NCBI RefSeq assembly: GCF_020025155.1
Contig: NZ_CP073751.1
Location: 2,457,167 to 2,521,166 of the forward strand
Direction: 5' to 3'
DNA length: 64,000 bases
Source: Halopseudomonas nanhaiensis
GTDB lineage: Bacteria; Pseudomonadota; Gammaproteobacteria; Pseudomonadales; Pseudomonadaceae
The position numbers were made by a program, and so were the translations under genes. A model generated the notes under the pieces. The model ran no database searches. It saw only the letters and a program-made list of their open reading frames with translations, and had not been told where the DNA came from. Positions 44,345 to 54,544 of the stretch are shown here, one piece after another (position 1 is the first letter of the stretch; every line of letters starts with the position of its first letter).

Positions 44345-46333
44345 GTGACCTCTTCCCCACCCCAAGCAGACCTGACCTGGACAGACGACGGCCAGCCGTT
44401 TTCCGCTGCGTTTGGTGACGTCTACTTTTCCCGCGAGTCAGGTCTGGAAGAAACGCGCCACGTATTCCTCCACCACAATCGGCTGCATGAGCGCTGGGCA
44501 GCACTCGGTCCAGGCGATGCGTTCTGCATTGCCGAAACAGGTTTCGGCACCGGCTTGAACTTTCTCTGCGCCTGGCAGCTATGGGATCAGAGCGCGGCAG
44601 AGGGTTGCCGCTTGCACTTCGTCAGCACCGAGAAATTCCCGCTTGCGCTACAGGACCTGCAGCGCGCTCTGGCGCTGTGGCCGGAGCTTCGTCACTGGTC
44701 GGAGCAGTTGCTCGCCCAATACGAGGATATGGCCAGTGGATGGCAGCGCTTCTGTTTCGATGGCGGGCGCGTGACCCTGACGCTGCTGATAGGCGATCTG
44801 CTGGACACCTTGCCGCAACTCGATGCAGCGGTGGACGCCTGGTTTCTCGATGGCTTCGCTCCGGCGAAGAACCCGCAGATGTGGCAGCCCCAGCTGTATC
44901 AGCTGATGGCAGGTCTTTCCGCGCCTGGCGCGACGGTGGCGACCTTTACCAGCGTTGGCGAGGTGCGCCGGGGCCTGCAGGCGGCCGGCTTTGCCATGCA
45001 GAAAGTAAAAGGGTACGGCCGCAAGCGGGAGATGCTTGCCGGCCAGCTGGAACAGGTGGACGAATCTACCTGGAGCCCGCCCTGGTACGCCCGCCCCCTT
45101 CGCCCTTCTGGCGAGCGCAGCGCCCTGGTCATCGGCGCCGGGCTGGCAGGCTGCAGCACGGCCTTCGCCCTGGCCCAGCGTGGCTGGACGGTCAGCGTGA
45201 TCGAGCGTCACGCCGGTGAGGCGCAGGAAGCGTCCGGCAATCCCCAGGGCATTCTGTACTGCAAGCTCTCGGCCCACCCGACGCCGCTGTCGCGCTTCGT
45301 GCAGACCAGCTACGCCTATTGCCTGCGGCTCTTGCGCGAACGACTGCGGCAAGGCGAATCGGGCTGGGACCCATGTGGCATCCTGCAGCTGGCGGCGGAT
45401 GAGAAGGAGGAAACGCGGTTGCGAGCCATCGCCGCCAATGGCTACCCGGCTTCGTTCCTGCGCTGGGTCGATAGCGCTCAGGCCAGCGAACTGGCTGGCA
45501 TCCGGGTCGATCGCAATGGTCTGCATTTTCCTGGCGGCGGCTGGGTACACCCCCCGGCGCTGTGTCGCGCCCTGCTGGATCATCCCAACATCAGCCTGCT
45601 CACGTGTCACGAAGCCATGCGCCTGGATCAGCAGTCGGACCGGTGGACCGCCACTTCTGCCAGTGCCGCGCCGATTGCCAGCGCGTCGGTGGTGGTCGTC
45701 TGCGCGGCAGCAGATAGCCGACACTTCCAGCAGACTGCGCATCTGCCCCTCAAGGCGATCCGTGGCCAGATCACCCACCTGCCCGCTACCGAGGCCAGCC
45801 GCTCGCTACGCAGCGTGTTGTGTGCCGAGGGTTACGTGTCGCCGGCTCGCGGCGGGGAGCACCATGTCGGCGCCAGCTTTCGCTTCGATCGGCTCGATTG
45901 CGACCCGAGCGTTGAAGAAAGCCGTTCCAACCTGGAACTGTTGCCCAGCCTCTCCGCGGCGTTCGCCGACGCTGTCGAGGCGCACTCACTCGACCCGGCG
46001 AGTCTGCAGGCCCGCGCGGCGCTGCGCTGCACGACGCCGGACTATCTGCCGGTAATCGGCCCGGTGGTCGATCCGGAAGCGTTCAATCAGCACTACGCCA
46101 TCCTCCGCAAGGATGCCGCACGCCGGATCGACACCCCGGCGGCCTGGCTGGACGGCTTGTATGTCAACGCCGCGCACGGCTCGCGCGGACTGCTGAGTGC
46201 GCCGCTGAGTGGGGAGCTCATCGCGGCCTGGCTGGACGGCGAACCGCTTCCCCTGCCAAGGCCCGTCAGTGAGGCGGTTCACCCGTCGCGCTTTCTGCTC
46301 AGAGAGCTCATTCGCGGCGGCAAGCGCAACTGA
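44345..46333 (+). CDS. mnmC: Bifunctional tRNA mnm5s2U34 enzyme MnmC
   Basis: Fused enzyme of 662 residues that finishes mnm5(s2)U at the tRNA wobble base. The C-terminal FAD oxidoreductase (VIGAGLAGCSTAFALAQRGW near residue 260) removes the carboxymethyl group. The N-terminal SAM methyltransferase (GFGTGLNFLCAWQL near residue 63; DAWFLDGFAPAKNPQMW) adds methyl. The GTG at 44345 follows a GGCGGAG ribosome site. Both domains look complete. It ends immediately against the convergent TSUP gene. Confidence 0.95.
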   Translation: MTSSPPQADLTWTDDGQPFSAAFGDVYFSRESGLEETRHVFLHHNRLHERWAALGPGDAFCIAETGFGTGLNFLCAWQLWDQSAAEGCRLHFVSTEKFPLALQDLQRALALWPELRHWSEQLLAQYEDMASGWQRFCFDGGRVTLTLLIGDLLDTLPQLDAAVDAWFLDGFAPAKNPQMWQPQLYQLMAGLSAPGATVATFTSVGEVRRGLQAAGFAMQKVKGYGRKREMLAGQLEQVDESTWSPPWYARPLRPSGERSALVIGAGLAGCSTAFALAQRGWTVSVIERHAGEAQEASGNPQGILYCKLSAHPTPLSRFVQTSYAYCLRLLRERLRQGESGWDPCGILQLAADEKEETRLRAIAANGYPASFLRWVDSAQASELAGIRVDRNGLHFPGGGWVHPPALCRALLDHPNISLLTCHEAMRLDQQSDRWTATSASAAPIASASVVVVCAAADSRHFQQTAHLPLKAIRGQITHLPATEASRSLRSVLCAEGYVSPARGGEHHVGASFRFDRLDCDPSVEESRSNLELLPSLSAAFADAVEAHSLDPASLQARAALRCTTPDYLPVIGPVVDPEAFNQHYAILRKDAARRIDTPAAWLDGLYVNAAHGSRGLLSAPLSGELIAAWLDGEPLPLPRPVSEAVHPSRFLLRELIRGGKRN

Positions 46334-47092
46334 TCAGGCAGCCGTCAGCGTCAGGATGCCCTCGTACAGCAGCTTGCCGCCGGTGATGAACAGGAAGATG
46401 TAGCAGAGCTTGTATATCAGCTGCTCGTTGGTCTTCTGCAACATCCAGAAGCCCATCCGCACGCCTATGGGCGCCAGTGGCAAGAGCACCAGTGAGGTCA
46501 GCAGGTTATCCGAGGTGAACTGGCCCAGGTACACATACGCCGGTACCTTGGCCAGATTGACCACGGTAAAGAACACCGCGATGGTGCCCATGAGAATGGT
46601 TTTTTCCATCCGCTGCGGCAACAGGTAGATGTTGATCGGCGGGCCGCCGGCGTGAATGCCGAAGCTGGTGAACCCCGAGACCATCCCCCAGAACCCACCT
46701 CGCATCCGGCTCACGCCTTGCGGTGGCGGCACGCTGCGTCTGAGCCAGATATTCAGCACAAAGATCACCGCGATGGCGCCGATCATCACCTGAATATGGG
46801 CATCGTTGAGCACGCGGAAGGTCAGCGCACCCAGCACCACGCCGACCAGTGAAGCGGGAATGATGATGCGCAGGTTGGGTGCGTCCCAGCGGCCACGAAA
46901 GGTGCGCAGCGCCACCAGATCCATCACGCAGAGAATCGGCAACAGGATCGCCGCCGCTTTCTGCGGGGAGATCACCAGCGCCATCAGGGGCACAGAGAGG
47001 ATCGCGATGTTGCCGCCGAAGCCGCCCTTGGCAATGCCATAGAACAGCACGGCAGGGATGGCGCACAGATAGAACAGCGGATCGGTGATCAT
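46334..47092 (-). CDS. TSUP-family permease (TauE/SafE type)
   Basis: Inner-membrane protein of 252 residues with about eight helices in two related halves. It has YGIAKGGFGGNIAILSVPLMAL and ILLPILCVMDLVALRTFRGRWD, then FTSFGIHAGGPPINIYLLPQ. Family members export sulfite, sulfoacetate or related anions; the substrate here is unknown. The ATG at 47092 was chosen over a TTG five codons upstream; neither has a strong ribosome site. Confidence 0.87.
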   Translation of the reverse strand: MITDPLFYLCAIPAVLFYGIAKGGFGGNIAILSVPLMALVISPQKAAAILLPILCVMDLVALRTFRGRWDAPNLRIIIPASLVGVVLGALTFRVLNDAHIQVMIGAIAVIFVLNIWLRRSVPPPQGVSRMRGGFWGMVSGFTSFGIHAGGPPINIYLLPQRMEKTILMGTIAVFFTVVNLAKVPAYVYLGQFTSDNLLTSLVLLPLAPIGVRMGFWMLQKTNEQLIYKLCYIFLFITGGKLLYEGILTLTAA

Positions 47093-47175
47093 GACGGCCT
47101 GGTTCAACTCGACAGGCCCGGCAGTGTAGCATTGCGCGGACCACCCTTCGTACTGGTCATCCGGGAAGTAGACCC

Positions 47176-47421
47176 ATGCTGATACCCCACGAGCTGCTCG
47201 ACACCGAGACGCTGCAACGCCTGCTGGAAGACTTCGTCACCCGCGACGGCACCGACAATGGTTACGAGGCATCGCTCGAACAGCGGGTCGAGCGCCTGCG
47301 CCGGCAGATCGAGCGGCGCGAGGTGGTCATTGTCTTTCATCCCGACACCGGCGATACCAGCCTGGCCCATCGCCGCGACGTGCCGCGCGAGATGCTCGAC
47401 GCGCTGGACAGCGACGACTAG
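47176..47421 (+). CDS. YheU family protein (UPF0270)
   Basis: Protein of 81 residues matching YheU in length and motif: MLIPHELLDTETLQRLLEDF and DFVTRDGTDNGYEASLEQRV. Function unknown in the family. It lies between the TSUP permease (divergent) and the serine hydrolase (convergent) and has its own start at 47176. Confidence 0.87.
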   Translation: MLIPHELLDTETLQRLLEDFVTRDGTDNGYEASLEQRVERLRRQIERREVVIVFHPDTGDTSLAHRRDVPREMLDALDSDD

Positions 47422-47434
47422 CCCGGCATCCGGT

Positions 47435-48730
47435 CTAGCGCAGCAGCTGAGCCAGTGCCTGTAATGCCGGACGCGTCATGGGGAAGGTCTGTCCGGTAGT
47501 CGCTACCGGGTGAGATGAAAGCCGCACCACGACCAGCCCTGCCGCCGGGTTCACATGAATCATCTGGCCGTGCACACCCAGCGCCTCGTAGGCACCGTCA
47601 TCGTTGTGGCTGATCCACCACTGGTTGCGGTAGGAGTAACCGGGCTGATAGTCGCGCCCCGAGGCCTTGAAGGCTTCCCGGTCGGCGCCTTCTAGAATGC
47701 TGCGTACCACCGCCTGGCTGACGATGCGCTGCCCGTTGAACTCGCCCTCGCGGCGCATCATCTCGCCGAAGCGGGCCAGGTCGCGTAGCGTGGCGTTCAT
47801 GCCAGCACCGGCCCATTCGGTGCCATTGCGGTCAAGCAGAATGTACGCGTCATGCTCGGCGCCGAGCTTGCGCCAGATCCGCTCGCTGATCAGTTCGGCC
47901 ATGTGCTTGCCGGTCGCCCGGCGCAGTATCCAGCCGAGCACCTCGGTATGCACCGTGCGATAACGGAAGTACCGCCCGTGTTCCTCAACCGGCCCGATAG
48001 TAGGCAGATAGCTGTACAGATCACGGTGCCCGGCGTAGCCCTCCGGGGCCGGCATCATGCCGGCGGCCAGAGCGTACTTGACCACATCGGAATCGGCGTT
48101 GGCGTAGATTTCGCTGTAATCGATGTCCGCGGTCATGTTCAGCAGCTGCTGCAGCGTCGCACCGTTCCATCCGCTCTCGGCAAGCTCCGGCAGGTAATCG
48201 GTGATTTGCGCCTCTGCGTCGAGCACGCCCTCTTCGATCAGTTGCGTGGCCAACAGCCCGGCAAAGGACTTGGTCATCGACCACATGATGTGCGGATGAT
48301 CGTCCGGCATCCCTTCGTGGTAGGACTCATAAACGACCTTGCCATCCTTGAGCACGATGGTGGCGTCGGCGTAGGTCTTTTCCAGATACTCGGCAAAGGT
48401 CATTTCCCCGTCCGGCCCCTCGAAGCGCATGGCCTCGATAGCCTTGGTCAGGTCCTCACCGCGCGGCAACTCGGCCACGCCGCCGTTGCCCCTGGGAATG
48501 GCGCGCGTGGGAATCAGCTCACGCATATGGTGGAAAGCCCAGCGGATCTGCGGGTACTGACTGAGAAAGGTCGCCGCCGTCACCTGCTTGTCCGCTGGCG
48601 GCGGGAACCCCTGCATCAGTCGCAGTTGGTCCAGACGCACCGACTCGGGTGGTGGCAGCGTCGGCTGGGCATGAACCTGGGAGGCTGCCAATGTGAGCAG
48701 CGTCAGGCCGGCGAGCGTGAGGCGGGGCAT
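47435..48730 (-). CDS. Beta-lactamase-fold serine hydrolase (class C/EstB type), exported
   Basis: Protein of 431 residues with a signal peptide (LTLAGLTLLTLAASQVHA, about residues 4-21). The catalytic SxxK tetrad is S151-MT-K154 in MWSMTKSFAGLLATQLIEEG. A tyrosine of the YxN-like region is in DIDYSEIYANAD. The C-terminus follows a class C-like fold. Relatives are esterases, D-aminopeptidases or penicillin-binding-like hydrolases, so true beta-lactamase activity is not implied. The ATG at 48730 opens on the signal peptide. It is convergent with the YheU gene and divergent from the LOV kinase. Confidence 0.85.
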   Translation of the reverse strand: MPRLTLAGLTLLTLAASQVHAQPTLPPPESVRLDQLRLMQGFPPPADKQVTAATFLSQYPQIRWAFHHMRELIPTRAIPRGNGGVAELPRGEDLTKAIEAMRFEGPDGEMTFAEYLEKTYADATIVLKDGKVVYESYHEGMPDDHPHIMWSMTKSFAGLLATQLIEEGVLDAEAQITDYLPELAESGWNGATLQQLLNMTADIDYSEIYANADSDVVKYALAAGMMPAPEGYAGHRDLYSYLPTIGPVEEHGRYFRYRTVHTEVLGWILRRATGKHMAELISERIWRKLGAEHDAYILLDRNGTEWAGAGMNATLRDLARFGEMMRREGEFNGQRIVSQAVVRSILEGADREAFKASGRDYQPGYSYRNQWWISHNDDGAYEALGVHGQMIHVNPAAGLVVVRLSSHPVATTGQTFPMTRPALQALAQLLR

Positions 48731-48977
48731 GGGATGATCCTTGTTATGATTGTCGCGCTCCAGCGTAGACGGCACCTGCCATCGACCAAAGGCTGTATCA
48801 GCCAAAAGACATGTCATGTGCGCCACCGCATAGGCGGTGATCGTGCGGCATAACCAGGCAGGATGACGCCCGACACGGACACGAGACGCTCCCTGCGTGG
48901 AAAAAGTTTTTGCGCTTGCCTAGACTATCGCCCCATCGCCGATCCTTTCCCTGACGTCCAAGCTCGAGAACGCAATC

Positions 48978-50591
48978 TTGTCCGACGATTTCAAACCCGC
49001 CAATACCCGCGTTGACAACTCCTCTTCCCCACTGGACATCACCAAGCCCGGAAAGGACATCTTCTTCGCCGCCGTCGAAACGACGCGCATGCCGATGATC
49101 GTCACCGACCCCAACCAGGACGACAACCCGATCATTTTCGCGAACAACGCCTTCGTCGAAATGACCGGGTACCGTCCTGCTGAAATTCTCGGGCACAATT
49201 GCCGATTCCTGCAGGGGCCCGAGACCGACCGCAGCGTGGTCGCCAGTATTCGCGAGGCGATCGAGGCCCGTGAAGAAATCTCTGTCGAAATCATCAACTA
49301 CCGCAAGGATGGCTCGACATTCTGGAACGCCCTGTTCATTTCGCCGGTATACAACGATGACGGCGAGCTGATCTACTTCTTCGCTTCGCAGCTGGATGTC
49401 AGCCGTCGGCGCGACGCTGAAGAAGCCTTGCGCCAGGCACAGAAAATGGAAGCCCTGGGGCAGCTCACCGGCGGCATAGCCCATGACTTCAATAATCTGC
49501 TGCAGGTCATGATGGGCTACATCGACATCATTCAGCGTACCGCGTCCAAGCCTCACTTCGAGCAGGAGCGACTGGTGCGCAGCGCCAGCCATGCCAAGGC
49601 GGCAGCCGAACGAGCCAGCACGCTGACACAGCAATTGCTCGCCTTTTCACGCAAGCAGAAGCTGGAAGGTCGGGTCCTGAATCTCAACACGCTGATCCGC
49701 AACGCCGACGAAATGGCCGAGCGCACGCTGCCCGGCGTCGAACTGCGTACGGCGCTGGCAACTGACCTGTGGAACTGCCGCATCGACCCGACGCAGGCGG
49801 AGGTCGCTCTGCTCAACGTGCTGCTCAACGCCCGCGATGCGCTGTCAGGCCGTCAGCAGCCCTCGGTCAGCATCGAGACACGGAACATCGTGGTCAGTGA
49901 CCTGGCCAGCATGTCCTACGATGGACTGATGCCCGGACGCTACGTCAGTCTGGCAATCACCGACAACGGTTCCGGCATGCCCTCGAGCATCCGCGATCGG
50001 GTGATGGATCCCTTCTTCACCACCAAGGAAGAAGGCAAAGGCACCGGACTGGGCCTGTCGATGGTGTACGGGTTCGTCAAACAATCCGGTGGCAGTGCAC
50101 GCATCTATTCGGAAGAAGGCGTCGGCACCACCGTGCGGCTGTATTTCCCGGCTGATGACAGCAGCGTCTCGGCCAAGGGCGCGGAGTCTCGACCGGAAGA
50201 CCGAAACGGACAGGAAACCGTCCTGATCGTCGAGGACCGTCCGGACGTGGCAGAGCTCGCCCGGATGGTGCTGGAAGATTACGGTTATCAGTCGGACATT
50301 GCCCTGAACGCCCGGGAAGCGCTGGCCATTCTCGATCAGGGCAGGCACTTCGACCTGCTCTTCACCGACCTGATCATGCCGGGCGGCATGAACGGAGTGA
50401 TGCTCGCTCGAGAAGTCCGCCGGCGCAAGCCGAAGATCAAGGTTCTGCTGACGACGGGCTATGCTGAAAACTCGATCGAACGCACCGATCTCGGCGGTAC
50501 GGAATTCGATGTCATTTCAAAGCCCTACATGCCGGGCGATCTGGCCAGGAAGGTACGCATCGTACTGGATGGCCCCACCGGCGTGAGCTGA
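48978..50591 (+). CDS. LOV-domain hybrid histidine kinase (blue-light sensor)
   Basis: Cytoplasmic kinase of 537 residues. The N-terminal PAS/LOV domain carries the flavin-adduct cysteine C75 in [12 protein letters not shown]. This should form a covalent FMN adduct under blue light. A HisKA domain follows with H169 ([15 protein letters not shown]), then an ATPase with [19 protein letters not shown], and a C-terminal receiver with D464 ([11 protein letters not shown]). It matches the LOV histidine kinases of plant-associated Pseudomonas, which affect attachment and virulence. The start is a TTG at 48978 by homology; no strong ribosome site is visible. The sugar kinase gene follows 15 bases later. 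Confidence 0.9.
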   Translation: MSDDFKPANTRVDNSSSPLDITKPGKDIFFAAVETTRMPMIVTDPNQDDNPIIFANNAFVEMTGYRPAEILGHNCRFLQGPETDRSVVASIREAIEAREEISVEIINYRKDGSTFWNALFISPVYNDDGELIYFFASQLDVSRRRDAEEALRQAQKMEALGQLTGGIAHDFNNLLQVMMGYIDIIQRTASKPHFEQERLVRSASHAKAAAERASTLTQQLLAFSRKQKLEGRVLNLNTLIRNADEMAERTLPGVELRTALATDLWNCRIDPTQAEVALLNVLLNARDALSGRQQPSVSIETRNIVVSDLASMSYDGLMPGRYVSLAITDNGSGMPSSIRDRVMDPFFTTKEEGKGTGLGLSMVYGFVKQSGGSARIYSEEGVGTTVRLYFPADDSSVSAKGAESRPEDRNGQETVLIVEDRPDVAELARMVLEDYGYQSDIALNAREALAILDQGRHFDLLFTDLIMPGGMNGVMLAREVRRRKPKIKVLLTTGYAENSIERTDLGGTEFDVISKPYMPGDLARKVRIVLDGPTGVS

Positions 50592-50606
50592 CCACACGGA
50601 GCACCA

Positions 50607-51314
50607 ATGTCCCCCGGAATACTGGCAATCGATATAGGCGGCACGTCGATCAAGGCCGCGGTACTCGATGAGAGGGGTACGCCGCTGTGCGAACGGGTCC
50701 GGGTGCCGACGCCCCGTCCCTGCCCTCCTGACAGGCTGCTCGAGCTGGTCGGCCACCTGGTACAGCCGTTGCCGGCCTATGACAGGATCGCGGTCGGCTT
50801 CCCGGGCGCAGTGCGCGATGGCCGCGTGTTGACCGCTGCCAATCTGGGGAACGCGCCCTGGGTGGACTATCCGCTCGAAGAGGCGATCGCCCGGCAACTG
50901 CGGAAGCCGACACAATTGCTCAACGATGCCGACATGCAGGGATTTGCGCTGATCGAGGGCACCGGTCTGGAGCTGGTGATCACGCTCGGGACGGGCTTCG
51001 GCACCGCCTGGTTCCGGCATGGCGAGCTGATGCCGCATCTGGAAATCGCCCATCACCCCATTCGCAGTAACCTGACCTACGACCAGTACCTCGGCGATGA
51101 GGCGCTCAAGCGCGTCGGCAGAACCCGATGGAACGCGCGGCTGGATTATGCCCTGGACATCCTCCAACGCATCCTGCGCCCGGATAGCATCATTCTCGCG
51201 GGGGGTAATGCGCGCCTGGTCGATCTTGATCTGCCCGAGAGCGTAGTGATCAAACCGGACGCCGCCGGCATCAGCGGGGGCGCAGCATTGTGGCGAAGCA
51301 CCCAGCCCGGTTGA
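50607..51314 (+). CDS. ppgK: ROK-family kinase, polyphosphate glucokinase-like
   Basis: Protein of 235 residues of the ROK/PPGK type. Phosphate loop IDIGGTSIKAAV lies near the N-terminus, with GFPGAV and the glucose-binding LLNDADMQG and ITLGTGFGTAWF. Polyphosphate- or ATP-dependent phosphorylation of glucose is the family reaction. It starts 15 bases after the LOV kinase stop and may share its message. Convergent with the diguanylate cyclase gene. Confidence 0.82.
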   Translation: MSPGILAIDIGGTSIKAAVLDERGTPLCERVRVPTPRPCPPDRLLELVGHLVQPLPAYDRIAVGFPGAVRDGRVLTAANLGNAPWVDYPLEEAIARQLRKPTQLLNDADMQGFALIEGTGLELVITLGTGFGTAWFRHGELMPHLEIAHHPIRSNLTYDQYLGDEALKRVGRTRWNARLDYALDILQRILRPDSIILAGGNARLVDLDLPESVVIKPDAAGISGGAALWRSTQPG

Positions 51315-51333
51315 CCGTAGGTACGCCGCGCGC

Positions 51334-52917
51334 TCAGATCGGATCGCCGTAGAACTGATAGCGATTGCGTCCGGCACGCTTGGCCTGATACATCGCGGCA
51401 TCCGCATGGCTGAGCAGTACCTCGGCGCTGTGGGTATCCCCGCCCGGCATGGCGATGCCCAGGCTGGCTCCAACCTGCGCGGTTTGCTCCCCGTCTACAG
51501 GAATCGGTCGATTGACCAGCTCAAGGAAGCGCAGCAGCATCTGTTCCAGCCCTTCGCGCTTGACCGGACCTTGCAGCAACACCACGAACTCATCGCCGCC
51601 CAGGCGCGCCACGAAGTCATCCTTGCGCACCAGACCACTGAGCAGCCCGGCGACATGCTGCAGGATCCTGTCGCCAGTCGCGTGGCCAAACGTATCGTTG
51701 GCCTGCTTGAAGCGGTCCAGATCAAGCATGATCAGCACGCAGCGCTGTTCAGGATCCAGCTCGAAGTGGCTGAGCGCCTGGTCCAGGCGACGAGCCAGGC
51801 CGCGGCGGTTGCCGAGGCCGGTGAGCGAATCGGTCAGTGCCATCTTTTCGGCGGCCTGGGTCGCCAGGTGCCGGTCGGTCACGTCATTGGCGACCCCCTG
51901 GTAGCGGTCCCGCTCGTAGGCATTGAACAGCATGGCGATCCAGCGCGGGCGCTCGTCACTGCCGATGCGCACCTCCAGCTGCTGCGCCTTGCGATCCATC
52001 TCGCAGGTGGCGAGCACCTCCTCGACGTCACTTGTGGGCAGTTCGCACAAATCACAGAGCCGCACTGCCTGCGCACCAAGGTCGATGTCCGCAGCGAGAC
52101 CGAACATGCGCTTGAACGCGGGGTTGGCCGATGACAGTCGGCCTGCCCTGTCGACCTCGAAGATACCGGTCTCGACGTTGTCGAAGATGGTTCTGAAGCG
52201 TCGCTCCTCGATTTCCCTTTGCACGCGCAACTCACGCTCGCCCCGAAGCGAGGAGACCAACCGGTCAATCATTGAGTTGACGCTCATGACCAGCCGGCCC
52301 AATTCGTCGCGCTCGTTGCCAGGGGGCACCACCAGCTTCTCGCCGCTCTCCCCGTCCAGTTCGCGCAGACGACGCGACACGTCCCGGATCGGCCGGGTGA
52401 CCAGCCGAACGATTACCCAGACCACGGCCGCGCCGATACCGAGCAACTGCAGGATGAGCAGCACAGCGGTAAACAGGGAGGCTTCATATACCGACTGCCG
52501 TATCTGCTCGACATTGGGCGTGAGCACGATGCGGCAGACTTCTTCATCGTCCACGAACGGTGACATGACCGACCGTTCAAGTGGGCTGGCTGCCTGAGCC
52601 TGGGCAGTACCCATCTCGAGCATGACCGCCCCCGCCTGCACGATCTGTACCCTGCCGACCACGCCATTGCTGATGAGGCCGCTGGCCACTTCGGCCGCCA
52701 GATCGCGGTTATCCAGAAAACAGGCGATCTGGACCGTACGCTCGACGGTGTCGAGCAACTCCTCCAGACGCTGGTGCTGTTCGTTGCGCTCGCGCCGCTC
52801 ACTGACGAGCATGGCGCCGATCAACGACACGGCACCCAGAACACCGACCGCAATAAGCGTAAGCGCTGCACTGCGCAGCGCCAGCCGGGTGCGAAACAGC
52901 CTGACCAGAGATTTCAC
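51334..52917 (-). CDS. Membrane diguanylate cyclase with HAMP and PAS domains
   Basis: Protein of 527 residues that makes c-di-GMP. TM1 is about residues 15-37, a periplasmic sensor (CFLDNRDLAAEVASGLI...) of about 110 residues follows, and TM2 is about 148-173. HAMP covers about 170-225, PAS 235-350 and GGDEF 355-520. The active-site GGDEF is residues 440-444 (RLGGDEFVVLL), and the I-site RKDD is at 431-434, so product inhibition is likely. The periplasmic part resembles YfiN/TpbB-type sensors. It overlaps the binding-protein gene by 4 bases, which overlaps nothing else: porin, binding protein and cyclase form one operon. The cyclase is predicted active. Confidence 0.92.
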   Translation of the reverse strand: MKSLVRLFRTRLALRSAALTLIAVGVLGAVSLIGAMLVSERRERNEQHQRLEELLDTVERTVQIACFLDNRDLAAEVASGLISNGVVGRVQIVQAGAVMLEMGTAQAQAASPLERSVMSPFVDDEEVCRIVLTPNVEQIRQSVYEASLFTAVLLILQLLGIGAAVVWVIVRLVTRPIRDVSRRLRELDGESGEKLVVPPGNERDELGRLVMSVNSMIDRLVSSLRGERELRVQREIEERRFRTIFDNVETGIFEVDRAGRLSSANPAFKRMFGLAADIDLGAQAVRLCDLCELPTSDVEEVLATCEMDRKAQQLEVRIGSDERPRWIAMLFNAYERDRYQGVANDVTDRHLATQAAEKMALTDSLTGLGNRRGLARRLDQALSHFELDPEQRCVLIMLDLDRFKQANDTFGHATGDRILQHVAGLLSGLVRKDDFVARLGGDEFVVLLQGPVKREGLEQMLLRFLELVNRPIPVDGEQTAQVGASLGIAMPGGDTHSAEVLLSHADAAMYQAKRAGRNRYQFYGDPI

Positions 52918-53348
52918 GGGGCCGGTTGACCCGCGAAGCTCATGACCACCACCAGATCGTCCGGTACCTCGGCGCTGTCGACGAATCCTATAGCGCCCGG
53001 ATTGCGGCGCACATAGTCGAGCAGATCCTTCTCAGTTTCGATCTGCAGCGGCGGCGATGCCTGCCCGGAAAACATCAGCCGGGCCCAGTACGAATTGATC
53101 TCGGCCATGTCCTTGTTGACCAGCTCCCGGTAGAACTCCGCTCTGAGCGGACCCAGGTCCACGGGCAATGCAGCGATGCCCGACGGCAACTTGCGATAAC
53201 GCCCCATGAAGATGTTGATCAGTTCCCTGCGGGTTAGCTCGCTGACACGAGATTCCGGGTTTGCGATGACAACCAGCTCGGCACGTAGCGAGGCCGGCAC
53301 CAAGAGCGATACCGCCAGGAGGGCGAGAAGAAGCGGATATTTCTTCAT
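52914..53348 (-). CDS. Short periplasmic PstS-like binding protein
   Basis: Protein of 144 residues with a signal peptide (LLLALLAVSLLVPASLRA). It has a half-size phosphate-binding-protein-like body: SRVSELTRRELINIFMGRYRKLPSG and GAIGFVDSAEVPDDL. Full PstS proteins are about twice as long, so this is either one lobe or a compact sensor partner. Encoded between the porin and the cyclase with a 4-base overlap to the cyclase, it may carry a ligand signal to the cyclase periplasmic loop. Confidence 0.82.
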   Translation of the reverse strand: MKKYPLLLALLAVSLLVPASLRAELVVIANPESRVSELTRRELINIFMGRYRKLPSGIAALPVDLGPLRAEFYRELVNKDMAEINSYWARLMFSGQASPPLQIETEKDLLDYVRRNPGAIGFVDSAEVPDDLVVVMSFAGQPAP

Positions 53349-53356
53349 ATTCCCCC

Positions 53357-54544
53357 CTAGAAAACGAAATCGAGAGCGAGACTGAACACGGTCGTGTCCT
53401 TGTCCCAGTCAGGGTCGACATGGCGCCAGGTCAGGCCGACCTGATCGACGTTGATGAAGTCTACCTGGCTTTTCAGCGCGACATTGCGAGCAACGTCATA
53501 CCGTGCGCCGAGCGATAGCGTCTGCTGCGTAAGACCGGCCTTGTCGTTCGACGGCAGACCCAACTCGTTCAGCGGTATGCCACGGGTGCGTGAACCGGAC
53601 AGGGAAACGAACGGCGTGAACGGCTCCAGACGATACCCCGCTGTAACGAACGCCGAGGTGAGGTCGGTCTCGTCACCGGGGCGGTTGAACTGGCCCAGCA
53701 TGGCCTGTATCTGCAGCGGACCACGGTCGTAGGCGACCCCCAACGAGCTCATCTGGATGGTCGTGGGCTCCACCGATTCGCGGAGCGCATCTGCCAGCTG
53801 CGGGAGGAAGAACTGCAACTGATCCAGGTCTCGAAGGTAGCTCTCCGGCGCCTCCAGCCTGTAATCGATCGCACCTACGCCGGCCTGCCAGCGCCAGCTG
53901 CCGATTTCGTAGTTGATATGCCCGCCGTAGACGCGGCTATCGGCGGCGTCGAGCACCACGCCGGCGATATCCGAGTTGATCTTCTCGTCTGCCAGACCCG
54001 CGTACAGCTTGCCCCACAGCAGTCCATCGCCCAGGGGCCGGCGCAGTACGATGTCCCCGCCGTCGATATGGGTAAGGTGGCGAGTGCCGTAGTAATCCAC
54101 CGGCGGGCGCACCCAGAGGTACGAATATCCAACGTCTCTGGAGTCGGCCAGCATGTATGTATCGAGCGCCACCCGACCGAGGCGCAACGTCACCGCAGGG
54201 TCCGGGTTGTAGCGCAGAAAGGCCCAGGTCAGCTTGGGTTCGTAGCTGCCGGTAGGGTCGTAGCGCGAGACGCCTTGCACCACCGCATCGAGTGAGTCGG
54301 TCAGGGTTCCGCGCAACTGCAACCCGAAGCGACTGTCGACGTCGCCGTCCCAGTCACCCGCGGTGCCACTCTTTTGCGTAATGTCCCGGATGAACTCGGC
54401 GTCCGAGTCCGTGCTTCGGGCGATGCCCAGTGTGCCAAAGCCGTTGACCGCGACCTTGCCATTGAAAAGCTCGATTGCCTGAGCATTGCCGGCGGCGGAC
54501 AGGAGCAGGGTCAACCCAAACGGTAGGAATCGTGATGAACGCAT
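53357..54544 (-). CDS. Porin-like outer-membrane protein
   Basis: Protein of 395 residues with a signal peptide (FLPFGLTLLLSAAGNAQA). Alternating amphipathic strands typical of a 16-strand-like beta barrel follow, and the C-terminal Phe (SLALDFVF) is the outer-membrane assembly signature. Function and substrate are unknown. The ATG at 54544 is chosen because it starts at the signal peptide. It is the first gene of the porin-binding protein-cyclase operon, 8 bases from the next gene. Confidence 0.83.
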   Translation of the reverse strand: MRSSRFLPFGLTLLLSAAGNAQAIELFNGKVAVNGFGTLGIARSTDSDAEFIRDITQKSGTAGDWDGDVDSRFGLQLRGTLTDSLDAVVQGVSRYDPTGSYEPKLTWAFLRYNPDPAVTLRLGRVALDTYMLADSRDVGYSYLWVRPPVDYYGTRHLTHIDGGDIVLRRPLGDGLLWGKLYAGLADEKINSDIAGVVLDAADSRVYGGHINYEIGSWRWQAGVGAIDYRLEAPESYLRDLDQLQFFLPQLADALRESVEPTTIQMSSLGVAYDRGPLQIQAMLGQFNRPGDETDLTSAFVTAGYRLEPFTPFVSLSGSRTRGIPLNELGLPSNDKAGLTQQTLSLGARYDVARNVALKSQVDFINVDQVGLTWRHVDPDWDKDTTVFSLALDFVF

